A stretch of 36,620 nt of DNA from Bacteroidota bacterium (GCA_030681615.1 JAUXSA010000023.1:1-36620), one strand, 5' to 3'; positions 8,260 to 17,795 are shown, counted from the first letter of the stretch. Made by a program: numbers and translations. The notes: generated by a model not told the origin, from the sequence alone.

Positions 8260-8931
8260 ATGATCGTTAAAAAAGCAATATTTAAACAAAGTGCATCAAG
8301 CATTTTTGGATGCCCTAAACCAAGCTTACCCGAGTTTGCTTTTATTGGAAGAAGTAACGTTGGTAAATCATCGTTAATAAATATGCTTTGCAATAATAAC
8401 AAACTTGCAAAAACTTCTGCCACACCCGGCAAAACACAATTAATAAATCATTTTGTAATTAATGATAATTGGTATTTGGTTGATTTACCCGGATATGGTT
8501 TTGCAAAAACAAGTAAAGGAAATCGCGCCAAATTAGAAACTATCATTTACGATTATTGTAAAAAACGCGAAACGCTGGTTTGCTTGTTTGTACTAATAGA
8601 CAGCCGCTTACCTTTGCAACAGATAGATCGTGAATTTATGTTGTGGTGCGGCGAAAATAAAATTCCGTTTAGCATTATTTATACTAAAACAGATAAAAAT
8701 TCTAAGCTGGAACTTACAAAAAATATTAAAAATATTGAGAAGGATCTTTTAAAATTGTGGGACGAATTGCCAAATAGTTTTATTACTTCGGCAGAAAAAA
8801 AAGTTGGCAAAGAAGAACTTTTAGATTTTGTTCATCACCATCAACAGGAAGAAATAAAATCAAGAACATTGTTGCCTGACATGAATGAAGGAGAATTTGA
8901 TGAAGAAGAAGAATCGGATGAACAGGAATAA
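8260..8931 (+). CDS. engB: Ribosome biogenesis GTPase EngB/YsxC/YihA
   Basis: This 223-residue TRAFAC-class GTPase is needed for assembly of the large ribosomal subunit. Visible motifs are G1 GRSNVGKSS (residues 30-38), G2 SATPGKTQ (53-60), G3 DLPGYGFAK (75-83), G4 TKTDK near 145 and G5 TSAEKKVGKEEL near 175. The length is slightly above the usual 195-210 because of an acidic C-terminal tail (Asp/Glu-rich, about 205-223). It is nearly contiguous with the upstream acyltransferase gene and lies upstream of the dcw cluster. A short repeat element follows 6 bases after the stop. Confidence 0.96.
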   Translation: MIVKKAIFKQSASSIFGCPKPSLPEFAFIGRSNVGKSSLINMLCNNNKLAKTSATPGKTQLINHFVINDNWYLVDLPGYGFAKTSKGNRAKLETIIYDYCKKRETLVCLFVLIDSRLPLQQIDREFMLWCGENKIPFSIIYTKTDKNSKLELTKNIKNIEKDLLKLWDELPNSFITSAEKKVGKEELLDFVHHHQQEEIKSRTLLPDMNEGEFDEEEESDEQE

Positions 8932-8936
8932 TTTTT

Positions 8937-8965
8937 ACTTACGACTAATGTCTAACGACTAGTAT
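8937..8965. repeat. Low-complexity repeat, family C copy (gactaacgact type)
   Basis: The sequence carries cgactaatgtctaacgacta, a tandem variant of the gactaacgact unit also seen between ftsA and ftsZ (24020-24084) and inside leuS (29131-29186). It fills the whole gap between engB and the next gene. Confidence 0.55.
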
Positions 8966-8967
8966 CT

Positions 8968-9297
8968 ATGAAGAGTGATTGGGAGCGACTCCAGGAAAAA
9001 TTAAAAGAACGTTTTGAAGGAGAAATGGATTACGATGCTATTTTATTTATCATCGGGTTACAGGAATTAAGCAAGCCTTTTAAAAAATATAAAAAAGACG
9101 AGAAGCTGGAAGTGATGCACATTGCAATTTGCGCATTATTAGAGCCTTTTGGATTTTATGAATTTGAAGGAAGGGATAAAGACGGCTGGCCCCACTGGAA
9201 ATTAAAAGAAAATTTACCTCACCTGGATGCGAAGCAACAAAACAAACTCATCATTGATGCCATCATTGATTATTTTAAAAAAGAAGGATTTATTTAA
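8968..9297 (+). CDS. Conserved small protein of unknown function
   Basis: This protein of 109 residues, soluble and without signal peptide or membrane helix, is mostly helical with a conserved-looking central block ELSKPFKKYKKDEKLEVMHIA and a Trp/His/Gly-rich stretch (YEFEGRDKDGWPHWKL, about 72-87). It resembles uncharacterised proteins found next to the dcw cluster in Bacteroidota. That is from memory, not a search. It lies 36 bases after engB with only a repeat remnant between, so it is likely co-transcribed with engB. No function is proposed. Confidence 0.7.
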   Translation: MKSDWERLQEKLKERFEGEMDYDAILFIIGLQELSKPFKKYKKDEKLEVMHIAICALLEPFGFYEFEGRDKDGWPHWKLKENLPHLDAKQQNKLIIDAIIDYFKKEGFI

Positions 9298-9590
9298 GCT
9301 ATAATTTCTTTTTCTCTTTTCTAACATCACCAAATTGTAAGATCAAATTTAATTTGTAATCATTTTTTTGGAGGAGGTCCCTTAAAAAACCCTGCGTTTT
9401 TTCGTCAAAACCCAAAAATCTTAAAATTGTTAATAACCTGTTCAGATCCTTCAGCGAAATTAACAGCCTATTTTCTCTATTTCTTTTCTCAAGTTCCTGT
9501 CAATTCTATGTTTCAGGTCAAAAATTCAATTTAACTAACTGATAATTAGCGTTATTAACATTGTTTAAAACGTCCATTTTTTCAACAATA

Positions 9591-9625
9591 GTGGTAAAAT
9601 ATGGGTTAAAGTGGTAAAAAGTGGA
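9591..9625 (+). promoter_or_regulatory. Array of four putative MraZ-binding boxes
   Basis: Four boxes lie at exact 10-base spacing: GTGGT (9591), ATGGG (9601), GTGGT (9611) and GTGGA (9621), each followed by an A/T-rich 5-base spacer. MraZ in other bacteria binds direct repeats of TGGGN- or AAAGTG-type boxes upstream of its own gene at 10-bp spacing. The array ends 12 bases before the -7 element, where it would cover the -33 position. Confidence 0.78.
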
Positions 9626-9636
9626 AATATTATCCA

Positions 9637-9644
9637 TATTTTTG
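9637..9644 (+). promoter_or_regulatory. -7 element of the dcw (mraZ) promoter
   Basis: TATTTTTG is an exact TAnnTTTG match, 22 bases before the mraZ ATG. The -33 position falls within the MraZ box array, so binding there should block transcription. Confidence 0.65.
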
Positions 9645-9666
9645 CTACAATCTAATAAAATCACTA

Positions 9667-10137
9667 ATGGCCAGTATGATAGGGGAATACGATTGTAAAG
9701 TGGACGCAAAAGGGCGTTTCATGTTTCCTGTCGACCTACGGAAGCAGTTGGAAGCCTTTTTTGAGAATGGATTTGTGATAAACCGAAACCTGCATCAAAA
9801 ATGTTTGGTTTTGTACCCGCTAAAAGAATGGGAAAGATTAAATAAAAAATTAAGCAAGCTCAATCGGCTGATAAAAGCAAACGATGTTTTTGTGAGAAGA
9901 TTTACCGGCGGCGCAACAAATGTTGAAGCAGATAATACAGGCCGTTTATTATTACCAAAAGCATTAACAGATTATGCAGATATAAAAACAGATCTGAAAG
10001 TTTTAGGGAGTAATAACGTGATAGAGTTGTGGGATAAAAAATTATACGAAGACTTCCTGAACCAGGAAATAAATATTGAAAAATTAGCTGAAGATGTGTT
10101 GGGAGCAATAAATTTTAATGATGGTGATGATGACTAG
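9667..10137 (+). CDS. mraZ: MraZ, transcriptional regulator of the dcw cluster
   Basis: This protein of 156 residues is close to the family's usual 140-155. It contains the two SpoVT/AbrB-like halves of MraZ: MIGEYDCKVDAKGRFMFPVDLRKQL (residues 4-28) and the second NVEADNTGRLLLPKALTDYADI (about 84-105). MraZ forms a ring-shaped oligomer that binds repeated boxes upstream of its own gene and represses the cluster in Escherichia coli and other bacteria. The four-box array just upstream makes this role likely here. An internal ATG at 9676 is the alternative start and matches many homologues better. The gene overlaps rsmH by 20 bases. Confidence 0.95.
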   Translation: MASMIGEYDCKVDAKGRFMFPVDLRKQLEAFFENGFVINRNLHQKCLVLYPLKEWERLNKKLSKLNRLIKANDVFVRRFTGGATNVEADNTGRLLLPKALTDYADIKTDLKVLGSNNVIELWDKKLYEDFLNQEINIEKLAEDVLGAINFNDGDDD

Positions 10138-11041
10138 CAATGCTTATCACAACCCCGTTCTTTTACAAGCCTGTATTGATAATTTAAACATTAAGCCCGA
10201 CGGAGTTTATGTTGACCTGACCTTTGGTGGCGGCGGACATTCAGCTCATATCCTAAAACAGTTGAACGAAAAAGGAAAACTGTTTGCTTTTGACCAGGAC
10301 GAGGATGCGCAAAAAAATGTTTTAAAGGATAAACGTTTTACTTTAATACCACACAACTTCAGGCACCTGAAAAATTACCTGAGATTAAATGGGATAAATA
10401 AAGTAGATGGAATCCTTGGCGATCTTGGTGTTTCATCACACCAGTTCGATGAAGCATCACGCGGTTTCTCTATTCGTTTCGACTCAGAGTTGGATATGCG
10501 CATGAATCGGCAAAATACATTAACGGCAAAAAAAATTGTGAATGAATATTCTGACAAACAACTCATTCACATTTTTAAGACCTACGCCGAGATCCATAAT
10601 GCCAATCGTTTAGCCTTTGTTATTTGCGCTGCAAGAGAAGAGAAAGAGATAGCAACAACAAACGAGTTAAAAGAAGCCATAGCTTCCTGCACGCCAAAAT
10701 TTGAAGAACATAAATTTTTAGCAAAAGTTTTTCAGGCGCTAAGGATAGAAGTGAACCAGGAAATGGAAGCATTAAAAGAGTGCTTAACACAATGTGTAGA
10801 GATACTTGAAAGCGGTGGAAGATTAGTTGTTATTTCTTACCACAGTCTCGAAGACAGGTTGGTAAAGAATCTCATAAGGTCGGGCAATGTAGATGGGGTA
10901 GAAGAGAAGGATGTAATTTTTGGAACAAGTAAAAAGATCTTCAAAAATTTAACATCCAAACCAATTTTACCAAGTGAAGAAGAGATTAAAAACAATACCA
11001 GAGCGCGTAGCGCCAAATTAAGAGTAGCAATAAAACTATAA
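10118..11041 (+). CDS. rsmH: RsmH (MraW), 16S rRNA C1402 N4-methyltransferase
   Basis: This 307-residue SAM-dependent enzyme methylates N4 of C1402 in 16S rRNA. Motifs are the SAM-binding TFGGGGHS (residues 35-42), FDQDEDA (59-65), the GILGDLGVSSHQFDEASRGFS block (about 99-119), and the C-terminal RVEVNQE-type ALRIEVNQEME and VISYHSLEDR. Several ATG codons lie in a row (10118, 10121, 10127, 10130), and all put the start inside the end of mraZ, so it is translationally coupled. A repeat with a hairpin follows before the ftsL-like gene. Confidence 0.97.
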   Translation: MMVMMTSNAYHNPVLLQACIDNLNIKPDGVYVDLTFGGGGHSAHILKQLNEKGKLFAFDQDEDAQKNVLKDKRFTLIPHNFRHLKNYLRLNGINKVDGILGDLGVSSHQFDEASRGFSIRFDSELDMRMNRQNTLTAKKIVNEYSDKQLIHIFKTYAEIHNANRLAFVICAAREEKEIATTNELKEAIASCTPKFEEHKFLAKVFQALRIEVNQEMEALKECLTQCVEILESGGRLVVISYHSLEDRLVKNLIRSGNVDGVEEKDVIFGTSKKIFKNLTSKPILPSEEEIKNNTRARSAKLRVAIKL

Positions 11042-11050
11042 ATATTCCAT

Positions 11051-11106
11051 GTTTCTGGTTTCTAGTTCATCACCAAACTTGAAACAAGAAACTTGAAACA
11101 AGAAAC
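11051..11106. repeat. Palindromic/direct repeat between rsmH and ftsL
   Basis: GTTTCTGGTTTCTAGTT pairs imperfectly with AACTTGAAACAAGAAAC around an 8-base loop, and the right arm is followed by a direct copy TTGAAACAAGAAAC. It starts 10 bases after the rsmH stop, inside the dcw operon, and resembles the other low-complexity family C-like elements in style. Confidence 0.6.
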
Positions 11107-11118
11107 TAAAAATAAAAA

Positions 11119-11577
11119 GTGGCCAACAAGTACAGAGAAATACCCACAACCGAACAAGAAGAAATAGAGCAAGAAATTGTTGTCGACCAAACGACCGACA
11201 AAAAGTCTGAAAAACCTTCTAAGCCGCGTAAAAAAGGTGTTCTTGGTAAAGGTCTCTCAGCAGTTTTCAGCGGTACCTTTCTTACAAACGATAAAACTTT
11301 AAAGCATTTACCTTTTATTATTTTTTTAGCATTTATTGCTATCCTGTATATAGCTAATGGGTATTATGCGGATGATAAAATTCGCGAGGTAAATAAAATT
11401 TCAAATCAATTAAAGGAGTTGAGGTCTGAATATATTTCAACAAAAAGTGATCTCATGTTTGCAAGTAAACAAAGCGAGGTTGCAAAAGCAGCAGAAAAAC
11501 TGGGATTAAAAGAACCTGTAGTTCCACCAATTAAAATTAAAGTAGATAGCACGCAACTATATAAACCCGGCAAATAA
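11119..11577 (+). CDS. ftsL: FtsL-like cell division protein
   Basis: This 152-residue bitopic protein, starting at a GTG, has a Glu/Lys-rich cytoplasmic segment (1-60), one membrane helix (about 64-80, PFIIFLAFIAILYIANG) and a short coiled-coil segment (about 86-120). The end, KLGLKEPVVPP, resembles the C-terminus of Bacteroidota FtsL-like proteins. Its position between rsmH and ftsI is the classic ftsL slot. FtsL joins FtsQ and FtsB to activate FtsW-FtsI at the septum. Sequence similarity to E. coli FtsL is weak, so the assignment rests on topology and position. It is 2 bases from ftsI. Confidence 0.85.
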   Translation: MANKYREIPTTEQEEIEQEIVVDQTTDKKSEKPSKPRKKGVLGKGLSAVFSGTFLTNDKTLKHLPFIIFLAFIAILYIANGYYADDKIREVNKISNQLKELRSEYISTKSDLMFASKQSEVAKAAEKLGLKEPVVPPIKIKVDSTQLYKPGK

Positions 11578-11579
11578 TT

Positions 11580-13724
11580 TTGAACGAGAAGAAAAATATT
11601 TTATCACGCACCTATCTCATATACATTTTTATGTGTGTGTTTGCTCTTGGGATATTGTACCGTATTTGCATCATTCAATTCGCACAGGGACAACAATGGA
11701 GAGATAAAGCCGAAGCCTTCACAACAAAATTAGATTCGGTTGAAGCTGTGCGTGGAAATATCTTTGATGCTAACGGCGCATTGCTTGCTACCTCATTACC
11801 GTATTACGAAATTGCAGTTGATATTAACGCCCCGGGTATTACCGAAAAAATATACAAAGCCAACCGCGATTCGCTTTCTTTATTATTAAGTAATTTATTT
11901 GGAGATAAAAGTGAACGCGAATATTTAAAGATCCTTAACACGGCAAGAAAAAATAGTAACCGTTATGTTTTACTTCAACGTAATGTGTCATATAAAGACC
12001 TTCAGCTTTTAAAAACTTTCCCAATTTTCAGAAAAGGAAAAAAAGGAGGCTTAGTAACATTGCAAACTAATCGTCGCGAACGTCCGTTTCAAATGCTTGC
12101 CGGCAGAACGATTGGTATGGCAAGGCCGGGCATTAAGCCTGTTGGTTTGGAAGGAGCTTTTGACAGTATCTTAAGTGGCATTAGCGGAAAACGTTTGATG
12201 CAACAAATTGCTGGTGGCGTGTGGCGTCCGATAAATGATGAGAATGAGGTTGAACCAAAAGATGGAAGCGATCTTTACACAACTATTGATATAAATATTC
12301 AAGACGTTGCCCAACAAGCATTGATCCGCTCATTAATAAAAAATGAAGCATCGCATGGCTGTGCAATTTTAATGGAAGTAAAAACAGGCGCAATAAAAGC
12401 AATTGTAAATCTTACAAAAAGCACCAAAGATACCAACAGTTATAACGAAAGTTTTAATTACGCTATTGGTTATCCAACAGAGCCGGGTTCAACATTTAAG
12501 CTTGCTTCTATGTTGGCGGTAATTGATGAGTATAATGTAAGTCTTGATGAAAAAGTTGATGTTGGTAATGGTGAGTGTATGTACTTTGATAAAAAGGTAA
12601 AAGATTCGCATGCACCTGAAACTCCAACGTTAACAGTGCAGCGAGTATTTGAAACTTCTTCTAATGTTGGTGTAAGTAAAATTATTACAAAGTATTACTC
12701 TAAAAATCCGCAACAGTTTGCCAATAAATTAAATTCCTTTCATTTAAACGAAAAATTAGGATTATCAATTCCCGGAGAGGGGAAAGGAATGATCCCGCAA
12801 ACCAAAACTAAATTTTGGTCTGGTGTTACCTTACCGCAATTAAGTTATGGTTACGAAAGTTTAATTACGCCATTACAAACCTTAACCCTTTATAATGCAG
12901 TGGCTAACGATGGTAAAATGGTGAAGCCGCGTTTTGTGAAAGAAATTAAACGCAATGGCATTGTTGTAAAAACTTTTGGCACCGAAATATTAGAAGAGCA
13001 GATCGTAAAAAAAGAAACTATTACAAAAGCAAAAAAATTATTGGAAGGTGTTGTACTTAACGGCTCGGGTAAAACTTTGAATATTACTGCGTTTAAAGTT
13101 GGTGGTAAAACCGGCACAGCGCAAATTGCAAAAACAGGTGCTAAAAAAGTAAAAGGCAAATCAGCTTATGGCGATGTGGGCGATCGTAATTACCAGGCAT
13201 CTTTCGTAGGCTATTTCCCGGCAGAAAATCCTTTATATTCTTGTATCGTGGTGATCAATTCTCCGAGTAACGGTGTATATTATGCGGCTGCAGTTGCAGG
13301 TCCGGTTTTTAAAGAGATCGCCGAAAAAGTTTATTCAGGTAGTTTGGATTTTATTAAACCTATAAATGATAAAAAAGATCTTATCACAAAAGTACCTAGT
13401 GTTATTACAACAAAAGGTAACGAGATCAATTCTATCACAAAAAGTTTTTCTCTTCCTTCTTCTACAGCAGAAAATGAAAAATTTGTAAAGCGTAATACAA
13501 AAGATTCAACTAAAATAATTTTATCTGAGAATAATATAGAAAGTCAATTAAGAAAAGGGATTATGCCAAACCTACATGGTCTCTCTGCTAAAGACGCATT
13601 ATTCTTATTAGAGAACAAAGGTGTACATGTTCAGTTACAAGGTTTTGGTAGCGTTCAAAAACAAAGTATTGAAGCAGGACAAAAATTTAATAAAGGCAAT
13701 AAAATAGTACTCACGTTAATATGA
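11580..13724 (+). CDS. ftsI: FtsI/PBP3-type septal transpeptidase with C-terminal PASTA domain
   Basis: This 714-residue class B penicillin-binding protein starts at a TTG 2 bases after ftsL. An N-terminal membrane helix (about 12-30) precedes a dimerisation/pedestal region (about 60-220) and a transpeptidase domain. The active-site motifs are STFK (nucleophile Ser304), SSN (360-362) and KTGT (510-513). A single PASTA domain occupies about residues 663-714 (MPNLHGLSAKDALFLLENKG and onward), followed directly by the stop. The enzyme cross-links septal peptidoglycan with FtsW. A PASTA domain on PBP2/3-type proteins is known in Bacteroidota. The stop overlaps the murE start by 4 bases (ATGA). 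Confidence 0.96.
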   Translation: MNEKKNILSRTYLIYIFMCVFALGILYRICIIQFAQGQQWRDKAEAFTTKLDSVEAVRGNIFDANGALLATSLPYYEIAVDINAPGITEKIYKANRDSLSLLLSNLFGDKSEREYLKILNTARKNSNRYVLLQRNVSYKDLQLLKTFPIFRKGKKGGLVTLQTNRRERPFQMLAGRTIGMARPGIKPVGLEGAFDSILSGISGKRLMQQIAGGVWRPINDENEVEPKDGSDLYTTIDINIQDVAQQALIRSLIKNEASHGCAILMEVKTGAIKAIVNLTKSTKDTNSYNESFNYAIGYPTEPGSTFKLASMLAVIDEYNVSLDEKVDVGNGECMYFDKKVKDSHAPETPTLTVQRVFETSSNVGVSKIITKYYSKNPQQFANKLNSFHLNEKLGLSIPGEGKGMIPQTKTKFWSGVTLPQLSYGYESLITPLQTLTLYNAVANDGKMVKPRFVKEIKRNGIVVKTFGTEILEEQIVKKETITKAKKLLEGVVLNGSGKTLNITAFKVGGKTGTAQIAKTGAKKVKGKSAYGDVGDRNYQASFVGYFPAENPLYSCIVVINSPSNGVYYAAAVAGPVFKEIAEKVYSGSLDFIKPINDKKDLITKVPSVITTKGNEINSITKSFSLPSSTAENEKFVKRNTKDSTKIILSENNIESQLRKGIMPNLHGLSAKDALFLLENKGVHVQLQGFGSVQKQSIEAGQKFNKGNKIVLTLI

Positions 13725-15184
13725 AACTGTTAAGCGATATCATATATAAAGTAAGGCTCGAAGAAATAATCGGCTCTACACACATGGCTATTTCTTCGGT
13801 TACGTTTGACTCAAGAAAAGTTAAGAAGGATTCTTTATTTGTTGCCACCAAAGGAACAGCGGTTGACGGGCACGAATATATTGCAAAAGCAATTGAAAGC
13901 GGTGCTATCGCCATTATTTGCGAAGAGTTGCCCGCAATTAAAAATGAGAATGTTACTTATGTTAAAGTTACTGATTCATCTTATGCATTAGGAATAGTTG
14001 CCTGTAACTTTTTTGATAACCCTTCACAGAAATTAAAACTGATTGGCATTACCGGCACAAACGGCAAAACAACAACCGTTACGTTATTATTTAATTTATT
14101 TAAATCATTGGGTTATTCGGTTGGCTTACTCTCTACTGTAGAAAATAAAATAAACAATACAATAATTCCGGCAACGCACACAACGCCTGATGCTTTAACC
14201 TTGAACGAACTATTGACCGCCATGTATGCACAAGGTTGTGAATATGTTTTCATGGAAGTGAGTTCTCATGCAGTTGTTCAACACCGCATAACCGGTTTAA
14301 GTTTTAGCGGCGCCATTTTTAGTAACATCACACATGATCATTTGGATTATCACAAAACATTTGACGAATATATAAAAGCGAAGAAAGGATTCTTTGATCA
14401 ATTACCAACTAATGCTTTTGCATTAGTAAATCGTGATGACCGTAATGGTATGATCATGCTTCAAAATACAAAAGCACAAAAACATACCTATAGTCTGCAA
14501 AGTATGGCGGACTTTAAATGTAAGATCCTTGAAAACCAATTGAATGGTTTATTACTAAGTATTGATAACGTTGAGGTTTGGGTAAAACTAATCGGAACTT
14601 TTAATGCGTATAATGTTTTAGCAGTTTACGCAGCGGCTATATTATTAAAACAAAATAAAACAAATGTATTAACAGCATTAAGTAATCTTAATTCGGTTGA
14701 TGGACGTTTTCAATATATTAAATCTCCTAAAGGCGTAATTGGAATTATAGATTATGCGCATACACCTGACGCATTAAAAAATGTTTTAGAAACAATAAAA
14801 GATCTTAGGACCGGAGCCGAACAAGTTATTACCCTTGTTGGTTGTGGTGGCGATAGGGATTCTGCCAAGCGCCCGGTAATGGCTGCAATAGCTTGTGAGT
14901 ACAGTAACAAAGTTATTCTTACTTCAGACAATCCACGTAGTGAAGATCCGGAAGTGATCTTGGATCAAATGCAAAAAGGCGTTAACCCGGTTGACGTAAA
15001 AAAAACATTGAGGATCACAGATAGAAAAGAAGCTATTAAAACAGCCTGCAGTTTAAGCAATGCAGGTGATATTATTTTGATCGCCGGTAAAGGACATGAA
15101 AAATACCAGGAAATAAATGGTGTGAAACAACCTTTTGACGATCTCGAAATTTTTAAGGAAACAATTAAAATACTGGATATATAA
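13721..15184 (+). CDS. murE: MurE, UDP-MurNAc-L-Ala-D-Glu:meso-diaminopimelate ligase
   Basis: This 487-residue enzyme adds the third stem residue to the UDP-MurNAc-dipeptide using ATP. Visible are the N-terminal uridine-binding part with [16 protein letters not shown], the ATP loop [11 protein letters not shown] (about 108-118), the [11 protein letters not shown] block, the [11 protein letters not shown] segment and the specificity motif DNPRSEDP (Asp403 to Pro410). The DNPR motif, with Arg406, points to meso-diaminopimelate rather than lysine, so the peptidoglycan is DAP-type. It is coupled to ftsI by a 4-base overlap and is followed 1 base later by mraY. Confidence 0.97.
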   Translation: MKLLSDIIYKVRLEEIIGSTHMAISSVTFDSRKVKKDSLFVATKGTAVDGHEYIAKAIESGAIAIICEELPAIKNENVTYVKVTDSSYALGIVACNFFDNPSQKLKLIGITGTNGKTTTVTLLFNLFKSLGYSVGLLSTVENKINNTIIPATHTTPDALTLNELLTAMYAQGCEYVFMEVSSHAVVQHRITGLSFSGAIFSNITHDHLDYHKTFDEYIKAKKGFFDQLPTNAFALVNRDDRNGMIMLQNTKAQKHTYSLQSMADFKCKILENQLNGLLLSIDNVEVWVKLIGTFNAYNVLAVYAAAILLKQNKTNVLTALSNLNSVDGRFQYIKSPKGVIGIIDYAHTPDALKNVLETIKDLRTGAEQVITLVGCGGDRDSAKRPVMAAIACEYSNKVILTSDNPRSEDPEVILDQMQKGVNPVDVKKTLRITDRKEAIKTACSLSNAGDIILIAGKGHEKYQEINGVKQPFDDLEIFKETIKILDI

Positions 15185-15185
15185 G

Positions 15186-16448
15186 ATGTTATATTATTTC
15201 TTTCAATATTTAGATAGAGCATTCGACTTCCCGGGAGCCGGCGTATTCCAGTATATCTCCTTCCGGGCTGCATTGGCGTTAATTACTTCTTTAATTATTT
15301 CACTCATATTCGGTAAACGCATCATCGGTTATATCCGTAAAAAACAAATTGGTGAAACTATTCGTGAATTAGGTTTAGAAGGACAAACGCAAAAATCAGG
15401 TACACCAACAATGGGTGGCTTAATAATTATTGCCGCAATAATTATTCCAACTTTATTATTTGCTAAAGTATTAAATGTATACATCGTATTGATGCTTATC
15501 TCAACTGTATGGTTGGGCGGCATTGGATTTTTAGATGACTACATTAAAGTATTCAAAAAAAACAAAGAAGGTTTAAAAGGTAAATTTAAAATTGTAGGTC
15601 AAATTGGAATAGGATTAATTGTTGGTTGTGTATTTTATTTTCATCCCGATGTTGTAATTAAAGAACGTGTTACTTCCACGTCTAGTGATATTGCCACTAT
15701 TTCAGGTAACGATGATAAAAAATTGAGTGCGCCAAAATATGCAGAAACGCCCATTAAAACTTTAAAAACAACTATTCCTTTTTTTAAAAATAATGAACTG
15801 GATTATGGTAGTTTTATTTCGTGGTTGTGCACAGATTGCGCTAAGTATGGTTGGATAATTTTTATACCCATGGTAATACTGGTTGTAGCAGCGGTTTCAA
15901 ACGGTGCCAATATTACAGATGGTATAGATGGATTAGCCGCGGGAACAAGTGCGATTATTGGCGTAGTGTTAGGTATTCTTGCATACGTTTCAGGTAACAC
16001 GGTTTTTGCAGATTACCTCAACATTATGTACATACCCAACTCCGGTGAACTCGTGGTATTTATGGCGGCCTTTATTGGAGCCTGCGTTGGCTTCTTGTGG
16101 TATAATTCATATCCTGCACAGGTTTTTATGGGCGATACCGGAAGCCTTGCTATTGGCGGTATCATAGCGGTGTATGCAATTGCCATTCGTAAAGAATTAT
16201 TGATCCCGATCTTATGTGGTGTTTTCTTAGTTGAGAATATTTCAGTTATCCTTCAGGTAGTTTATTTCAAGTATCAGAAAAAAAGAAAGGGCTTAGAGTT
16301 TGCACAAACACATCGCTTATTTAAAATGGCGCCGCTTCATCATCATTATCAAAAAGTTGGTTTCCATGAATCAAAAATTGTAATGCGTTTTTTTATTATA
16401 GGAATTATGTTGGCTGTGTTAACGTTTGTAACCCTGAAATTAAGATAA
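15186..16448 (+). CDS. mraY: MraY, phospho-MurNAc-pentapeptide transferase
   Basis: This 420-residue inner-membrane enzyme makes lipid I on undecaprenyl phosphate. The ATG at 15186 directly after the murE stop is chosen. A longer reading from 15135 only adds 17 residues that overlap murE. Diagnostic segments are [29 protein letters not shown] (the DD motif), [15 protein letters not shown] (about 238-252), FMGDTGSLA and the [11 protein letters not shown] loop. As usual in Bacteroidota it is longer than the 360-residue E. coli enzyme, because of a periplasmic-side insertion (about 180-220) with many charged residues. murD follows without a gap. Confidence 0.97.
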   Translation: MLYYFFQYLDRAFDFPGAGVFQYISFRAALALITSLIISLIFGKRIIGYIRKKQIGETIRELGLEGQTQKSGTPTMGGLIIIAAIIIPTLLFAKVLNVYIVLMLISTVWLGGIGFLDDYIKVFKKNKEGLKGKFKIVGQIGIGLIVGCVFYFHPDVVIKERVTSTSSDIATISGNDDKKLSAPKYAETPIKTLKTTIPFFKNNELDYGSFISWLCTDCAKYGWIIFIPMVILVVAAVSNGANITDGIDGLAAGTSAIIGVVLGILAYVSGNTVFADYLNIMYIPNSGELVVFMAAFIGACVGFLWYNSYPAQVFMGDTGSLAIGGIIAVYAIAIRKELLIPILCGVFLVENISVILQVVYFKYQKKRKGLEFAQTHRLFKMAPLHHHYQKVGFHESKIVMRFFIIGIMLAVLTFVTLKLR

Positions 16449-17795
16449 TTGGGCAAACGAATTGTGATACTTGGTAGTGGAGAGAGCGGAGTTGGTAGTG
16501 CAATACTCGCTAAACAAAAAGGTTTCGACGTTTTTGTAAGTGACAAGTCATTGATAAAAGAAAAGTATAAAGAACAATTAATAGAAGAGAATATTTTGTT
16601 TGAAGAAGGAATACATACTGAAGAAAAGATATTGAACGCCCACGAGGTGATCAAGAGTCCGGGTATTCCAGATAAAACAGAGATGGTTCAAAAATTATTG
16701 GCAAAAAAAATTCCGGTGGTATCAGAAATTGAGTTTGCAGGAAGATATACAAATGCAAAAAAAATATGTATTACCGGTTCAAACGGTAAAACAACAACAA
16801 CATTGTTAACGTATCACATATTAAAAAAAGCAGGCTATAATGTTGGTCTAGGAGGAAACGTAGGGAAAAGTTTCGCCTTGCAGGTAGCGCGTGAGAATTT
16901 CGACTACTATGTTTTAGAATTAAGCAGCTTCCAGTTAGATGGTATGTTTGATTTTAAAGCCGACATAGCTGTGCTTTTAAATATTACACCTGATCATTTA
17001 GACAGGTACGATTATAAATTTGAAAATTATGTAGCATCAAAATTCAGAATAACTCAAAACCAAAGTAAAAAAGACGCTTTTGTGTATTGCGCAGATGACC
17101 TAACCATTCAGGCGTATATGCAAGAGCATCAATTTGCAGCCGAGCTCGTTCCATTCAGCATCAAAAAACCAATTGATGGCAACGGCGCATTTTTAACCGA
17201 AAACCAAATAACCCTTAATTATAAACCAAACCAACAACCCTTAACTATGACAATTGAAGAACTAGCACTCCAGGGTAAACACAATGTTTACAACAGCATG
17301 GCGGCATCGCTTGCTACCCGCATCGTTGATGTGCGAAAAGAGATCATCAGAGAATCCCTACAGGATTTTCAGAACATCGAACACCGTTTAGAATTTATTG
17401 CTACTATCAATGGCATCGAATTTATAAACGATTCAAAAGCAACCAATGTAAACTCAACTTGGTATGCACTTGAAAGCATGCAGAAACCGGTAGTATGGAT
17501 CTGCGGCGGACAAGATAAAGGCAACAACTACGACGAGTTGTTCGACCTTGTAAAAGAAAAAGTAAAAGCAATTGTTTGCTTGGGTAAAGACAACAAAAAA
17601 ATTGTTGCTGCATTTAAAGATGCTGTAGAATTAATTGTTGAAACTGACAATGCAAATGATGCAGTTGCTGCTTCATACAAGATCGGTAAAAAAGGTGACG
17701 TAGTTTTATTGTCTCCTGCCTGCGCGAGTTTTGACCTTTTTCAAAACTACGAAGACAGAGGGATGCAATTTAAACGCGCAGTAAAGGGTTTGTAA
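16449..17795 (+). CDS. murD: MurD, UDP-MurNAc-L-alanine:D-glutamate ligase
   Basis: This 448-residue ligase adds D-glutamate to UDP-MurNAc-L-Ala. The start is a TTG right after the mraY stop and reads MGKRIVILGSGESGVGSA, the usual Rossmann start. Also visible are the ATP loop GSNGKTTTT (about 109-117), ELSSFQLDG, ITPDHLDRY, GKHNVYNSMAA and the C-terminal NDSKATN, CGGQDKGNNYDEL and LSPACASFDLFQNYEDRG motifs. All domains are present. A 156-base gap before ftsW breaks the otherwise tight gene packing. Confidence 0.97.
   Translation: MGKRIVILGSGESGVGSAILAKQKGFDVFVSDKSLIKEKYKEQLIEENILFEEGIHTEEKILNAHEVIKSPGIPDKTEMVQKLLAKKIPVVSEIEFAGRYTNAKKICITGSNGKTTTTLLTYHILKKAGYNVGLGGNVGKSFALQVARENFDYYVLELSSFQLDGMFDFKADIAVLLNITPDHLDRYDYKFENYVASKFRITQNQSKKDAFVYCADDLTIQAYMQEHQFAAELVPFSIKKPIDGNGAFLTENQITLNYKPNQQPLTMTIEELALQGKHNVYNSMAASLATRIVDVRKEIIRESLQDFQNIEHRLEFIATINGIEFINDSKATNVNSTWYALESMQKPVVWICGGQDKGNNYDELFDLVKEKVKAIVCLGKDNKKIVAAFKDAVELIVETDNANDAVAASYKIGKKGDVVLLSPACASFDLFQNYEDRGMQFKRAVKGL

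Larger units (their letters stand above)
9298..9666. other. Intergenic region upstream of dcw cluster
   Basis: This 369-base gene-free stretch is A/T-rich. The left part holds a weak A/T hairpin (AAAAAAC and GTTTTTT near 9385-9404) that could end the upstream transcript. The right end (9591-9650) holds the mraZ operator boxes and promoter, listed separately. I see no convincing small ORF or RNA in 9410-9580. Confidence 0.6.

Noticed and set aside
8937-8965. Short tandem repeats (gactaacgact type) as a CRISPR remnant
   Set aside because: The units are only about 11 bases, lie directly next to each other without spacers, and no cas gene is in the window. They fit the low-complexity repeat family better.
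9385-9404. A/T hairpin as an intrinsic terminator after the 109-residue protein gene
   Set aside because: The stem has mostly A-T pairs (AAAAAAC with GTTTTTT) and lies nearly 100 bases after the stop. It is too weak to list as a terminator.
9630-9638. DnaA-box-like TTATCCATA upstream of mraZ
   Set aside because: It is a single 8-of-9 match in A/T-rich DNA, overlaps the -7 element, and there is no cluster of boxes or replication gene nearby.
9518-9709. Minus-strand reading frame of 63 codons upstream of mraZ
   Set aside because: It overlaps the operator, promoter and start of mraZ, has no recognisable protein features, and is better explained as chance.
15135-15185. Upstream extension of mraY into murE
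   Set aside because: The extra 17 residues are not like MraY N-termini, and the ATG right after the murE stop fits the family.
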